Position numbers and translations under genes: made by a program. The notes under the pieces are model-generated. The model saw only the letters and a list, made by a program, of their open reading frames with translations, was not told the origin of the DNA and made no database searches. 64,000 nucleotides of DNA from Psychrobacter glaciei (GTDB taxonomy: Bacteria > Pseudomonadota > Gammaproteobacteria > Pseudomonadales > Moraxellaceae), in assembly GCF_014652895.1 (NCBI RefSeq), contig NZ_BMZR01000001.1, forward strand, positions 868,001-932,000, given 5' to 3'. Positions 7,292-16,567 of the stretch are shown piece by piece. How positions within the stretch are numbered: the stretch's first letter is position 1; each line of letters opens with the position of its first letter.

Positions 7292-10144
7292 TTGGCGAAC
7301 TTTAGGCAGCCTAAACTGATGGATTTTTTCGGTGAACAGCGGATACGTACGCGGCGCAGTCTATTCCTTTATGGACTATTTTTCCTGATTGTACTTGCTC
7401 ATATGGCGGTAGGGCTGGCTGTCATGGGGCTACTATTAACTGTATTTACGGGCGGTATATCTCACTGGGTATTGGTTCTGGTCATTATCTTGATATTAGG
7501 TAGTTTCATTGGTGGTAGTTTCTTAGAGTATCGCCGCCTGAGAGCAGGTGGCCGCGCTATTGCTCAGCGAGTAGGAGCGGTCAGGCTGTTCATCGATAAT
7601 AGTCAAGAAGCATGGGAGCACAGCCACGGGGTCGCGCATCAACACGAAACTAAGGAGAAAGTTCGCTATAGTTCACGCCATATAGCCGTGCGTGATGAGC
7701 GTGACTTTCCATCAGTCTATCGTCGTTACTGTGAAATTGCCCAGCAGTTGGCGATTGCCTCAGGCTTGAGTACACCGATCTTATATGTATTACCTGATGA
7801 GCAAGGTATCAATGGCTTCGTCGCTGGTCGTCATAGTCAAGATATGGTGCTGGTCGTCACTCAAGGTGCGCTAGATAAGTTGTCTGATGAGGCGTTGTAT
7901 GGTCTCATTGGTCATGAATATGGTCATATACTGCATGGTGATGCCACCTTTAATCTACAGCTGATGGTGATATTGGCAGGCTTGCAAATACTATATGACT
8001 GGAGTGATCCAATTTCCAATCATCGTTCCTCAAATACTGATATCACTTCCCATCAGTCTCTATCGCAGAGACAAGTTGATAATTTTGCACGCAGTACCGA
8101 GGCGCAAACCGCCAGCTTCACCACTCATAGTGAGTGGGTCGCTTACTGGCAGCAGCAACCACAACAAAAGCAGTCCTCAGCCAAGCGTCAGTCGAAATGG
8201 GTGCAAAATAGACCTGTGATAGATCGTCAAGCAACGCGTAGTGTTTGGACGTTGCTATTACATGGCTTGAGCTTCTCTAGTATGGCAAGTGCTCAGTTGA
8301 TTAAGCACAGCTTCAACCGCCAGCGTGAGCTACTTGCTGATGCCACTAGCGTGCAATTGACACGTTCGCCGGCGATTGTAGAAACCTTAAAAGCCATCCA
8401 TCAAGACTCGCTTGGCTCGCGTTTGTCTGGCATCGCTGATATCAATGGACTCAGCCATTTTTTCTTTGCTAGTAGTGGGGCGGATTTAAGCGATGTATCA
8501 TGGTTTGCTACCCATCCAAGCTTGACTGAGCGTATGAGCGCTATTAATGCGGATGCTTATCATAAGTTCGCGGTACAAGTCGCTAAAGATAAACAGATAA
8601 ATCAGCGAAAAATAAAAGAGATATATGAGCAGCGTCGACTCGGGGATGTGGGGAAAGTAAAAGAAAATAGCCTAAGCGTTAATGAAAAAGAAAATGCTAA
8701 CAAACAATCGCTCTACGCAGAACCACTCTCTACTCAAGCGTTGGATAGTGGAGTAGTAAAAGAAGAAAAAGGGCTAGATTTTGTTGTAGCAGAAGATGTA
8801 ATCATTGATGGACGGTTACAGGTAAAGTCGCAAGATGCTGGCACTTATCAACTATTAAAACCTTGGCAGGCAAAACCCGACAGCGATTTACCTAAGAAAT
8901 ATTTAGTCAGTACCGATGATATGCAAAAAATCTCACTACCACAGTACATTCTTGATCACAGTCATCATCCTTTAGGTGCACAAGCATTGATCGAAGCGGT
9001 GATGCTTTGCCATCAGGGTCAAGCTCTAGCAACGACAAGTACTTATGACTTGGTTGACATTTGGTACGAGATTTCTACTAACAAAGCCGATAATAATTGC
9101 CAGTCGCAAATTCTACCGCATGCCATCGACCATAAATTGATAGAAACCGTGGCGAGTGTTGATCGACGATTGGACAGTGTTCTAATCACGACTGCCATAA
9201 AGAACTTGAGTCAGCACGACCTATCAGAAAGCGTGATTGCAGAGCTACGTCTGAAGCATGAGAGCAGTCATAGCAATCAAAGTTACCAGCATTATGTCCA
9301 GCAACAAAAGTGCCGTACGATGTTGTTGCGCTATCAGCAGGGCATATTTGAGTTATTTCAGGGCTGCTTGACGGCTGATTTAAGCCAAAATTTTGCTGAC
9401 AATATCATCAATGATGATGGTTCTGCTGATATAGCTAAATCAGAATTCACTCACTCAGAGAATGCAGTGTCTCAAGTACCATCGATTTTATCGCTATGGC
9501 AGGCGCTGCATTTACAGAAACTGTTGCCGATATTGTCTAAAGTTTTGAACGATAAAAGTACAGATAGACAGACTACATGGCAGCAAACATTGCAGGCTGG
9601 CACGGACAGTATCGTTGCTCAACTTGATCCGTCAGGTCAGGTGTTTGATGGTCTTAGGGCTTCTGATACAACGATGCTTACCTTATTGGCTTATCGCTTA
9701 TCGAAAGATGTCAAAGGTCAAATGATATCGAGGCTAGATAGCTCGCTATTTGGTTATAATAATGACAGTGTTGCCCACTATATTGTGGATTTGAGACGAC
9801 ATGCGCGCTTGATTGACATTACTTTGACCGAAGTCAGTGATGCAAATTTGCAATGGCTATTATTGACGGCACAAGGTTTGAATAGCGTCCAGCTACTGGC
9901 CATCATTGACGCTGTACCTAGCTTTCAAAAATCCACCTCTAGGGTGTCCATCATAGATACTCAGATTGAGGATAATTATCGAGAGAAGCAACAGGATAGC
10001 AGTCAAATAGATTATAATGAATATCGGCAATGGCTGAGTACATTGCATACGGTGATGTTACACGATACGATAGTCAGTCAAGATGAGCACGATTGCTTGA
10101 TGCTACTAGCAGAGCATTGGCTAGGCGTTCGGCAGCTTTTCTAA
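7292..10144 (+). CDS. Membrane-bound M48-family zinc metalloprotease with long C-terminal extension
   Basis: 950 residues. Two or three membrane segments lie at about residues 24-72; the peptidase domain follows, with zinc motif HEYGH at residues 208-212 and the third ligand Glu346 in RELLADA (Glu346 and Asp350, the typical M48 ExxxD). A further hydrophobic stretch near residue 220 belongs to the peptidase. Residues about 430-950 contain no motif I know: a Lys/Glu-rich linker (about 440-500) followed by a largely helical region. HtpX and similar enzymes are about 290-350 residues, so more than half of this protein is extension. The start is a TTG at 7292, with a GAGG about 12 nt upstream; an ATG at 7319 is an alternative. 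Partner of LemA. Confidence 0.85.
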   Translation: MANFRQPKLMDFFGEQRIRTRRSLFLYGLFFLIVLAHMAVGLAVMGLLLTVFTGGISHWVLVLVIILILGSFIGGSFLEYRRLRAGGRAIAQRVGAVRLFIDNSQEAWEHSHGVAHQHETKEKVRYSSRHIAVRDERDFPSVYRRYCEIAQQLAIASGLSTPILYVLPDEQGINGFVAGRHSQDMVLVVTQGALDKLSDEALYGLIGHEYGHILHGDATFNLQLMVILAGLQILYDWSDPISNHRSSNTDITSHQSLSQRQVDNFARSTEAQTASFTTHSEWVAYWQQQPQQKQSSAKRQSKWVQNRPVIDRQATRSVWTLLLHGLSFSSMASAQLIKHSFNRQRELLADATSVQLTRSPAIVETLKAIHQDSLGSRLSGIADINGLSHFFFASSGADLSDVSWFATHPSLTERMSAINADAYHKFAVQVAKDKQINQRKIKEIYEQRRLGDVGKVKENSLSVNEKENANKQSLYAEPLSTQALDSGVVKEEKGLDFVVAEDVIIDGRLQVKSQDAGTYQLLKPWQAKPDSDLPKKYLVSTDDMQKISLPQYILDHSHHPLGAQALIEAVMLCHQGQALATTSTYDLVDIWYEISTNKADNNCQSQILPHAIDHKLIETVASVDRRLDSVLITTAIKNLSQHDLSESVIAELRLKHESSHSNQSYQHYVQQQKCRTMLLRYQQGIFELFQGCLTADLSQNFADNIINDDGSADIAKSEFTHSENAVSQVPSILSLWQALHLQKLLPILSKVLNDKSTDRQTTWQQTLQAGTDSIVAQLDPSGQVFDGLRASDTTMLTLLAYRLSKDVKGQMISRLDSSLFGYNNDSVAHYIVDLRRHARLIDITLTEVSDANLQWLLLTAQGLNSVQLLAIIDAVPSFQKSTSRVSIIDTQIEDNYREKQQDSSQIDYNEYRQWLSTLHTVMLHDTIVSQDEHDCLMLLAEHWLGVRQLF

Positions 10145-10276
10145 TAAATTGAATTGATTGAAGCGCTATGCCTATTCGGCTGACAAAGAGCGAAATGTTT
10201 GAAACGCTTTTTTAACGTTATTTTCAGCATTAAAAATCTGTAAACCCATTTAAGATAAGTAGGATAGTAGAGTCGA

Positions 10277-11146
10277 ATGAGTGATATCCAAGACCCGCTA
10301 ATTGTATTGCAACATCGTATGCAGCAGCGTCAAATTTTAGCAATGATGGGTATCAATCAATGGGTACAGCCAAGCTCAGCTACTATTAATATGGCAGATA
10401 TCTCTGCGCCTATTATTCCTGATCCTACAGAGGATACTAGCACTCAATATAATACTAGCACTCAGGCTGTGCCATCTGATATAAACATCGAACAATCAAG
10501 TATAGAACAGCAAGGTAATGCTGCTGCGAACGTTGATATGTCGAATATATCGTTTGCTGATTCTGTATCAGCGCTCGTCAATGATGAGCCTATTAGTCAC
10601 TATTATCATGATGCTAATGATATAGGATTAGCACAACCCGACGCACAAAGCCCTGTCACCTATAGTTTTGACACGAGTGTTCCTGACGTACCTGTTAAGT
10701 CTCTCGTAGACGAAATAACTCAGCAAACCACAGCCGCTATCGGGCAAAGTCCTATTGCTCATATAAATAGTGATGATAGCTTTAAAAAAGTCACCCCATT
10801 TGATTTGCAAGGTGGTCGCTATGGCGATTGGGTGATTTTGGTTGATATTCAAGCACTTAATAATGACAGTCAAAAGCTATGGAAAAATATCACTCAAGCG
10901 CTATCAATCACTTGTGAGACCACCTCTTTTCCTATCTGTGAAGGTATGGATACTGCTGAGCTTGCCAATGCCAGTCTTGCTGGATATGTCTTTAAGATTG
11001 GTCGTAGCGAGGAGATAAAAGTGGCAGCATTGACAGCCTTGCCTGAAGGGCTTGAGCATCCTCACTTTACGACTGTGCCCACGTTAGAGGAAATGCTTGC
11101 TGATAGCAGCTTAAAGCGGCAGCTTTGGGAGAGATTGTCTGGTTAA
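10277..11146 (+). CDS. Probable DNA polymerase III psi subunit (HolD-like) with extended linker
   Basis: 289 residues. The N-terminus, RQILAMMGINQWVQPSS (residues 18-34), resembles the E. coli psi segment LQQLGITQWSLRRPG, which binds the clamp-loader collar; Trp29 would correspond to the key Trp. The C-terminal 100 residues resemble the psi fold, ending in PTLEEMLADSSLKRQLWERL (268-287) against PALTDLRANPTARAALWQQI in E. coli. Between them lies about 140 residues of Asp/Ser/Gln-rich low-complexity sequence absent from the 137-residue E. coli protein. If correct, it links the clamp loader (DnaX, encoded at 51.6 kb here) to chi and SSB. I compared from memory, not by alignment program. Its neighbours (M48 peptidase, serC) do not help assign it; in other gammaproteobacteria holD usually precedes rimI. 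Confidence 0.62.
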   Translation: MSDIQDPLIVLQHRMQQRQILAMMGINQWVQPSSATINMADISAPIIPDPTEDTSTQYNTSTQAVPSDINIEQSSIEQQGNAAANVDMSNISFADSVSALVNDEPISHYYHDANDIGLAQPDAQSPVTYSFDTSVPDVPVKSLVDEITQQTTAAIGQSPIAHINSDDSFKKVTPFDLQGGRYGDWVILVDIQALNNDSQKLWKNITQALSITCETTSFPICEGMDTAELANASLAGYVFKIGRSEEIKVAALTALPEGLEHPHFTTVPTLEEMLADSSLKRQLWERLSG

Positions 11147-11307
11147 GCTATCTGCCCAACTGCCCATTGGTATTTTGGCAAGTTATTTGTATAAATAAAA
11201 AGCATTAGTAAATAAAGACAACTAAAATCACTTTTAAAATAATTTTGATAGGTCACTTTTACGCTCCAACAAACAACGATGATTTCATCATATTTAGGAT
11301 AATGATT

Positions 11308-12417
11308 ATGACTACCCAAGCTGCTCCTAACCGTGTACCTAATTTTTCAGCGGGACCTGCTACGATACCAACTGCCGTATTATCACGCGCTCAAGAAGAG
11401 TTGCTGGATTGGCAAGGACGTGGACTGTCGGTCATGGAAGTAAGCCATCGCAGTAAAGAGTATCTGGCGATTACTGAAAAAGCTGAGTCTAAATTGCGTT
11501 CGTTGATGGACATTCCAGATAATTATAAGGTGCTATTTTTACAAGGCGGCGCTAGCTTACAGTTTTCAGCGATTCCACTAAACCTATTAAACGGTGGGCG
11601 CGCAGATTATCTAACGACAGGTGCTTGGTCAGGTAAAGCAGTCAAAGAAGCAGCGCGCTATGCCAAACTAGGTCTTGGCGAGACTAATGTGGTTGCAACA
11701 GGCAAAGAAAGCAACTTTACCGATGTACCTGATCAAAGCGATTGGAATCTGAGTGAAGATGCAGCTTACTTCCATTACTGCGCCAATGAAACGATTCATG
11801 GCTTGCAGATATTTGAGCCGCCAACCGTTGCTGCACCAATTATCGTTGATATGTCTTCTTGCATTTTGTCACAGCCAATTGACGTCTCAAAATTTGGGAT
11901 GATTTACGCGGGTGCACAAAAAAATATCGGTCCAGCAGGACTTGTCATTGTGATTATCCGTGAGAATTTACTAGGGCAGGCAAGTGAGTGGTGTCCGCTG
12001 CTAATGAACTATGAGCATCAAGCTGACAAAGAGTCTATGTCAAACACGCCAGCGACGTATTCTTGGTACTTGGCGGGATTGGTATTTGAGTGGTTGGAAG
12101 AGCAGGGTGGCGTTGCTGCTATCGGTAAAATCAATCAGCAAAAAGCAGACTTGCTCTACAGAACAATTGATAACAGCAGTTTTTATAACAACCCAGTTGC
12201 GCCTAAGTATCGCTCTATCATGAATGTGCCGTTTACTTTAGCAGACAGTAGCCTTGATAAAGTATTCTTAGAAGAGTCAGAAAAAGCAGGCTTACTGCAT
12301 CTAAAAGGTCATCGTGATGTTGGCGGTATGCGTGCAAGTATCTACAATGCTGTACCGCTTGAGTGGGTACAGCAACTGGTCGACTTTATGATTGAATTTG
12401 AAAAAAAACACGCCTAA
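11308..12417 (+). CDS. serC: Phosphoserine aminotransferase
   Basis: PLP enzyme converting 3-phosphohydroxypyruvate and glutamate to phosphoserine (serine synthesis); also able to act in pyridoxal phosphate synthesis. Conserved pieces include NFSAGPATIP at the N-terminus, VMEVSHRSKEY, FLQGGASLQF and the PLP-lysine region YAGAQKNIGPAGL. The frame is open upstream to a TTG at 11245, but AGGA lies 8 nt before the ATG at 11308, and the protein then begins MTTQAAPNRVPNFSAGP as family members do; 369 residues is normal. It stands alone with a strong terminator after it. Confidence 0.96.
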   Translation: MTTQAAPNRVPNFSAGPATIPTAVLSRAQEELLDWQGRGLSVMEVSHRSKEYLAITEKAESKLRSLMDIPDNYKVLFLQGGASLQFSAIPLNLLNGGRADYLTTGAWSGKAVKEAARYAKLGLGETNVVATGKESNFTDVPDQSDWNLSEDAAYFHYCANETIHGLQIFEPPTVAAPIIVDMSSCILSQPIDVSKFGMIYAGAQKNIGPAGLVIVIIRENLLGQASEWCPLLMNYEHQADKESMSNTPATYSWYLAGLVFEWLEEQGGVAAIGKINQQKADLLYRTIDNSSFYNNPVAPKYRSIMNVPFTLADSSLDKVFLEESEKAGLLHLKGHRDVGGMRASIYNAVPLEWVQQLVDFMIEFEKKHA

Positions 12418-12433
12418 GTCAGTACGGGTTTGA

Positions 12434-12471
12434 GAAAAAAGACGCAACTTTATGAGCTGCGTCTTTTTTTA
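12434..12471 (+). terminator. Terminator after serC
   Basis: AAAAAAGACGCA pairs with TGCGTCTTTTTT around an 11-nt loop, 16 bp after the serC stop. The flanking A and T runs make it work on either strand. Confidence 0.9.
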
Positions 12472-12688
12472 TGAGAATTATCATTGTTTTAGGGCAGATG
12501 ATGCGCTATACCTAACACTGCAAACTATTAGGTTAAAAAACCTAAGTTTGTTATGATAAAATTTTCAGCTGTTGTGATAGCTTATGTTTTTGTTTGCTTC
12601 TTATTTAAGCTGCGATGAGTTTTCAGTCATTAGGTAAATTCTCTATACATCCATTTGGTTTAGCAGAGGGGTTTGTTATAACTTTATT

Positions 12689-14521
12689 ATGATAAAAAAT
12701 ACCATGCTAAAAACTGTCTTGTTAGTGGCAATGGCGAGTTGGATACCAGCCAGTATGGCGACACCAATTACCATTACTGCGCTTGCACATAACAGCACTG
12801 CTGAATATGTTAATGCGCCTTATATGCCCTATGCCAATCCAAACGCGCCGACAGGGGGTACGCTCTCACTTGATACGCGTGGCACCTTTAATGCTGCCAA
12901 TAAATGGATGACCACGGGCGTGGCGATGATTGGTACCGATTACCTTTATGATACTTTGATGACGGGCTCACTAAATGAAGCTTTTACGATGTATCCGCAG
13001 CTGGCAAGCAAGGTAACGTATGATCCTGATGACACCAGTTGGATTGTATATCATCTCAATCCTGCTGCCCGTTTTTGGGATGGATCGCCAGTGACCAGTC
13101 GCGATGTCAAAGCGACTTATGAGGCGATATTGAACAAGGGCCCGATGTATATTCGCAGTTATCTAAGTGATATCAAAGACATTCAAGTTATAGATAAGCA
13201 ACGAGTCAAATTTGTCTTTGCCTCTACTGAAAACAAAGAAATCTTATTAACGGTTGGACAGTTTCCTATCTTTGCCAAATCTTCTATCGATGCTGATTTT
13301 GAAAAGATAAGCTTAACGCCATTGATGGGTAGTGGGCCTTATAAGCTAGGTCGAGTCGATGCAGGGCGTTCGGTGAGCTATGTACGTGATCCCAATTATT
13401 GGGGACGTGATCTGATGGTCAACCGTGGTCGTTATAACTTTGATATGATTAAGTTTGTCTACTATCAAAGCGATGAGATTGCTTTTGAGGGCTTCAAGTC
13501 TGGTCAATATCGCTTCCGCCCTGAGAACAAAGCTTCTAACTGGGCAACGGGTTATAATTTTCCAGCAGTAAAAGCGGGTCTTATTAATAAAGAAACGATC
13601 ACCAGTCAGAACCCAGTACCGATGCAAGCCTTGGTCATGAATATGCGCCGCCCAATCTTTCAGGACATTAGAGTTCGTCAAGCACTGACCGCCGCTTATG
13701 ACTTTGAATGGATGAATAAGACCTTATTTCATGGGCAGTATGAGCGCTTGCAGAGCTTTTTTCATGGCTCAGAGCTGGCGGCAACGGGTACGCCGTCTAG
13801 CCAAGAAATGCAGGTATTAACGCCTTTATTGTCTAAGCTTGAGCCGATTCAACGTAAAGCCGTATTAATGGAGTGGCAGCTGCCCACCAGTGATGGTAAC
13901 GGCTTTAACCGTGAAGGGTTACTAAAAGCGCGGCAGCTTTTGTTAGATGCTGGGTTTTATTATAACGATATGAAGTTATATCAGCCTAATGGATCGCTTG
14001 CTCAGATTGAGATTTTGATGACAGGCGAGACCATGGGCCGTGTATTGCTGCCTTATATTCGTAATCTAAAACGTCTGGGATTTGATGCGACTTTGCGCCA
14101 AGTCGATGGGCCACAATATTATGAGCGTATGCGACGTTTCGATTATGATATGGTTGTCGATGTATTTGCCCAAAGTCTGTCTCCTGGTGCTGAGCAAGCA
14201 GCATTTTGGGGCAGCGCTGCTGCCGATGAGCCTGGCAATCATAATACGATTGGTATAAAAAATGCCGCTATCGACGAAGTGGTAGCAGCGTTGGGCGGCG
14301 CTGAAAATCGTGAAGAGATTGTGTTGTATACTCAGGTACTTGATCGCTTGCTACGCGCAGGGCATTATTTAGTGCCGCTATATGGTAAATCTGGCACCAA
14401 TGTCGCCTATTGGGATCAATATCGTCATACTAAAAAACTGCCAACCAATGCCGTCGGTATTGACTACTGGTGGGTTGATAAAGAAGCAGAAGCACGCGTC
14501 AATCAGTATTTAAAACAATAA
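12689..14521 (+). CDS. yejA: Peptide ABC transporter, periplasmic binding protein (YejA-like)
   Basis: 610 residues with a signal peptide (about residues 1-24, cleaved after SMA). The mature protein is an extracellular solute-binding protein family 5: conserved PNAPTGGTLSLDTRGTFNAANKW near the start, WIVYHLNPAARFWDGSPVTSRDVKATYE (the family's F-x-D-G-x-x-x-x-x-x-D-V motif) and IRVRQALTAAYDFEWMN in the middle. The length above 600 and the early segment fit the YejA branch, which delivers peptides such as microcin C to YejBEF rather than the 530-residue OppA/DppA branch. Its permease and ATPase genes follow after gloB. The first Met has no close Shine-Dalgarno; Met6 (12704) is an alternative. 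Confidence 0.88.
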   Translation: MIKNTMLKTVLLVAMASWIPASMATPITITALAHNSTAEYVNAPYMPYANPNAPTGGTLSLDTRGTFNAANKWMTTGVAMIGTDYLYDTLMTGSLNEAFTMYPQLASKVTYDPDDTSWIVYHLNPAARFWDGSPVTSRDVKATYEAILNKGPMYIRSYLSDIKDIQVIDKQRVKFVFASTENKEILLTVGQFPIFAKSSIDADFEKISLTPLMGSGPYKLGRVDAGRSVSYVRDPNYWGRDLMVNRGRYNFDMIKFVYYQSDEIAFEGFKSGQYRFRPENKASNWATGYNFPAVKAGLINKETITSQNPVPMQALVMNMRRPIFQDIRVRQALTAAYDFEWMNKTLFHGQYERLQSFFHGSELAATGTPSSQEMQVLTPLLSKLEPIQRKAVLMEWQLPTSDGNGFNREGLLKARQLLLDAGFYYNDMKLYQPNGSLAQIEILMTGETMGRVLLPYIRNLKRLGFDATLRQVDGPQYYERMRRFDYDMVVDVFAQSLSPGAEQAAFWGSAAADEPGNHNTIGIKNAAIDEVVAALGGAENREEIVLYTQVLDRLLRAGHYLVPLYGKSGTNVAYWDQYRHTKKLPTNAVGIDYWWVDKEAEARVNQYLKQ

Positions 14522-14609
14522 ACCACATGACGCTTAATCTTGAAGTTTTATTTTAAAAAGATTGATAAAAGATATTTGCAATAAAGACAATCATCTGTAA
14601 GGACTTAAT

Positions 14610-15389
14610 ATGAGTATCCGTATTCACCCAATTAAAGCATTTAGCGACAACTATATTTGGACATTAATTAATGAAAATAATAAGCAAGCGATTGTCATTG
14701 ATCCCGGTCAAGCTGAACCTGTCGTTGCCTATCTAGAAGACAACCAGTTAGAACTTACCTCGATTTGGACGACACATCATCACCACGACCATATTGGGGG
14801 CGTCGCAGAGTTGCAAGAATCCTACCCGATGACGCATTTAGTCGCACATAGTGAACATACAGTTGATGAAGATCAAACGATAAAAGACGGTAGTACAGTC
14901 AGTGCGTGGGGCTGCTCTGCACAAGTTTGGGATATATCAGGGCATACCGCCAGCCATATGGCTTATATCTTGGATATTGATGGACAAAAACATTGCTTCT
15001 GTGGGGATACTTTATTTAGTGGCGGTTGTGGGCGTGTTTTTACTGGTACGATTGAGCAGTTGCATGACAGCTTTAAACGTTTAAATGAACTGCCTGCCGA
15101 GACATTGCTATATCCTGCACACGAGTACACAGCCAGCAATCTACGTTTTGGGCTATCTATTGAGCCTGACAACGAAGCAATGCAGCAAGCCTTAGCACAA
15201 GCAGAGGCGCAAACCGCACAAGGTGTGCCGACATTACCTGTGACCCTAGAGCATGAACGCGCAATAAATGTATTTTTACGCACACAAGAACCGAGCGTGA
15301 TAGCAGGAGTTAAATCCAAAGTGACTATCGATGATGACAAGTCTTTAACGGTATTTGCGGCGCTACGTGAGCTGAAAAATAACTTTTAA
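14610..15389 (+). CDS. gloB: Hydroxyacylglutathione hydrolase (glyoxalase II)
   Basis: Hydrolyses S-lactoylglutathione to lactate and glutathione, the second step of methylglyoxal detoxification; cytoplasmic metallo-beta-lactamase fold with two metals. THHHHDHIGG at about residues 54-63 is the metal-binding motif, and FCGDTLFSGGCGRVF, YPAHEYTASNLRF and the C-terminal EPSVIAG region complete the enzyme. 259 residues is standard. AAGGA sits 6 nt before the ATG. It lies between the binding protein and the permease genes of a peptide transporter, all in the same direction, with gaps of 88 and 107 bp, so it may share their transcript. Confidence 0.95.
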   Translation: MSIRIHPIKAFSDNYIWTLINENNKQAIVIDPGQAEPVVAYLEDNQLELTSIWTTHHHHDHIGGVAELQESYPMTHLVAHSEHTVDEDQTIKDGSTVSAWGCSAQVWDISGHTASHMAYILDIDGQKHCFCGDTLFSGGCGRVFTGTIEQLHDSFKRLNELPAETLLYPAHEYTASNLRFGLSIEPDNEAMQQALAQAEAQTAQGVPTLPVTLEHERAINVFLRTQEPSVIAGVKSKVTIDDDKSLTVFAALRELKNNF

Positions 15390-15496
15390 AGCCTTATGCA
15401 TCTTTGATAGCTGTTTTTTAGATCATTGCTTTTTAAATAAGTGTTAGCTGCTAATTTTTCTGTTCCCATATTTGTTTATTTTAGGAAGCTGCCATT

Positions 15497-16567
15497 ATGG
15501 GTCGTTATATCTTAAAAAGATTACTGTTGATATTACCGACGCTATTTTTGATATTGCTGGCGAATTTTGTGATTGTGCAAGCAGCGCCTGGAGGTCCTGT
15601 CGAGCAGCAAATGGCGCTCATCGAGCAAGGTGCAAAAGACAATGCGCTCGGTGGTAATATTGGCGCGGGCAGTGCAGGTGGTAATGACAGCACTTATCAA
15701 GGGACGCGTGGTCTCTCTGAGGAGATGGTTGCTGCGATCAATGCCCAATATGGCTTTGACAAATCTGCCCCCGAGCGATTTTGGCTTATGCTAAAAAACT
15801 ACGCCCAACTGGATTTTGGTGAGTCATTTTTTAAAGGCCAATCGGTGACTGATCTCATCATAGAAAAGCTACCAGTCTCAATCTCGCTTGGGCTTTGGAG
15901 CACGCTGCTGATTTATATGATAGCCATTCCGCTTGGAGTCTATAAAGCCATGCATCATGGCTCGGGGATTGATAAATTCACTGCTATGCTGCTTGCTATC
16001 GGACATGCGATACCCGTCTTTGTATTTGCCGTCATACTACTGGTGTTCTTTGCTGGGGGCAGTTACTGGAATATTTTTCCGCTGCAAGGATTAACTTCCG
16101 AGAATTTTGATCAATTAAGTGCGCTTGGTAAAGTGAAAGATTACTTTTGGCACTTGGCCTTACCACTGTTGGCAAGTACGGTTGGTGGGTTTGCTGGCTT
16201 GACCTATCTAACTAAATTCAGTTTTTTAGAAGAGTTGGGCAAGCAATACGTACTTACTGCACGTGCCAAAGGTTTAGGAGAGCGGCAAGTGTTATACGGG
16301 CATGTGTTTCGCAATGCCATGTTAATTATCATTGCCGGTATTCCAGCTGCTATCGTTGGTATCTTCTTTGCCGGTAATTTTCTCATTGAAATTATCTTTA
16401 AGCTTGATGGTTTGGGTTTGTTAGGTTTCGAAGCCATTCAACAGCGCGATTATCCAGTGATATTCGGCACGCTATTTATCTTCACGTTAGTGGGACTGCT
16501 ATTACAGTTAATCAGTGATTTGAGTTATCACTTAATCGATCCTCGTATTGATTTTGAGGGGCGCTAA
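15497..16567 (+). CDS. yejB: Peptide ABC transporter permease (YejB-like)
   Basis: 356 residues with five or six membrane segments. The first helix begins at residue 2 (GRYILKRLLLILPTLFLIL) and is followed by a periplasmic loop of about 80 residues (APGGPVEQQM and a Gly-rich tract) typical of the YejB branch. The conserved EAA loop is visible as YVLTARAKGLGERQVLYGHVFRNA, which contacts the ATPase. AGGA lies 10 nt before the start. The stop overlaps the next start (TAATG), which indicates tight translational coupling to the second permease. Confidence 0.92.
   Translation: MGRYILKRLLLILPTLFLILLANFVIVQAAPGGPVEQQMALIEQGAKDNALGGNIGAGSAGGNDSTYQGTRGLSEEMVAAINAQYGFDKSAPERFWLMLKNYAQLDFGESFFKGQSVTDLIIEKLPVSISLGLWSTLLIYMIAIPLGVYKAMHHGSGIDKFTAMLLAIGHAIPVFVFAVILLVFFAGGSYWNIFPLQGLTSENFDQLSALGKVKDYFWHLALPLLASTVGGFAGLTYLTKFSFLEELGKQYVLTARAKGLGERQVLYGHVFRNAMLIIIAGIPAAIVGIFFAGNFLIEIIFKLDGLGLLGFEAIQQRDYPVIFGTLFIFTLVGLLLQLISDLSYHLIDPRIDFEGR

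Noticed and set aside
10145..10276. Possible weak terminator after the M48 protease gene
   Set aside because: Only a 4-bp stem before the T run; not convincing.
11245..11307. Upstream extension of serC from TTG 11245
   Set aside because: The ATG at 11308 has a good Shine-Dalgarno and gives the normal N-terminus.
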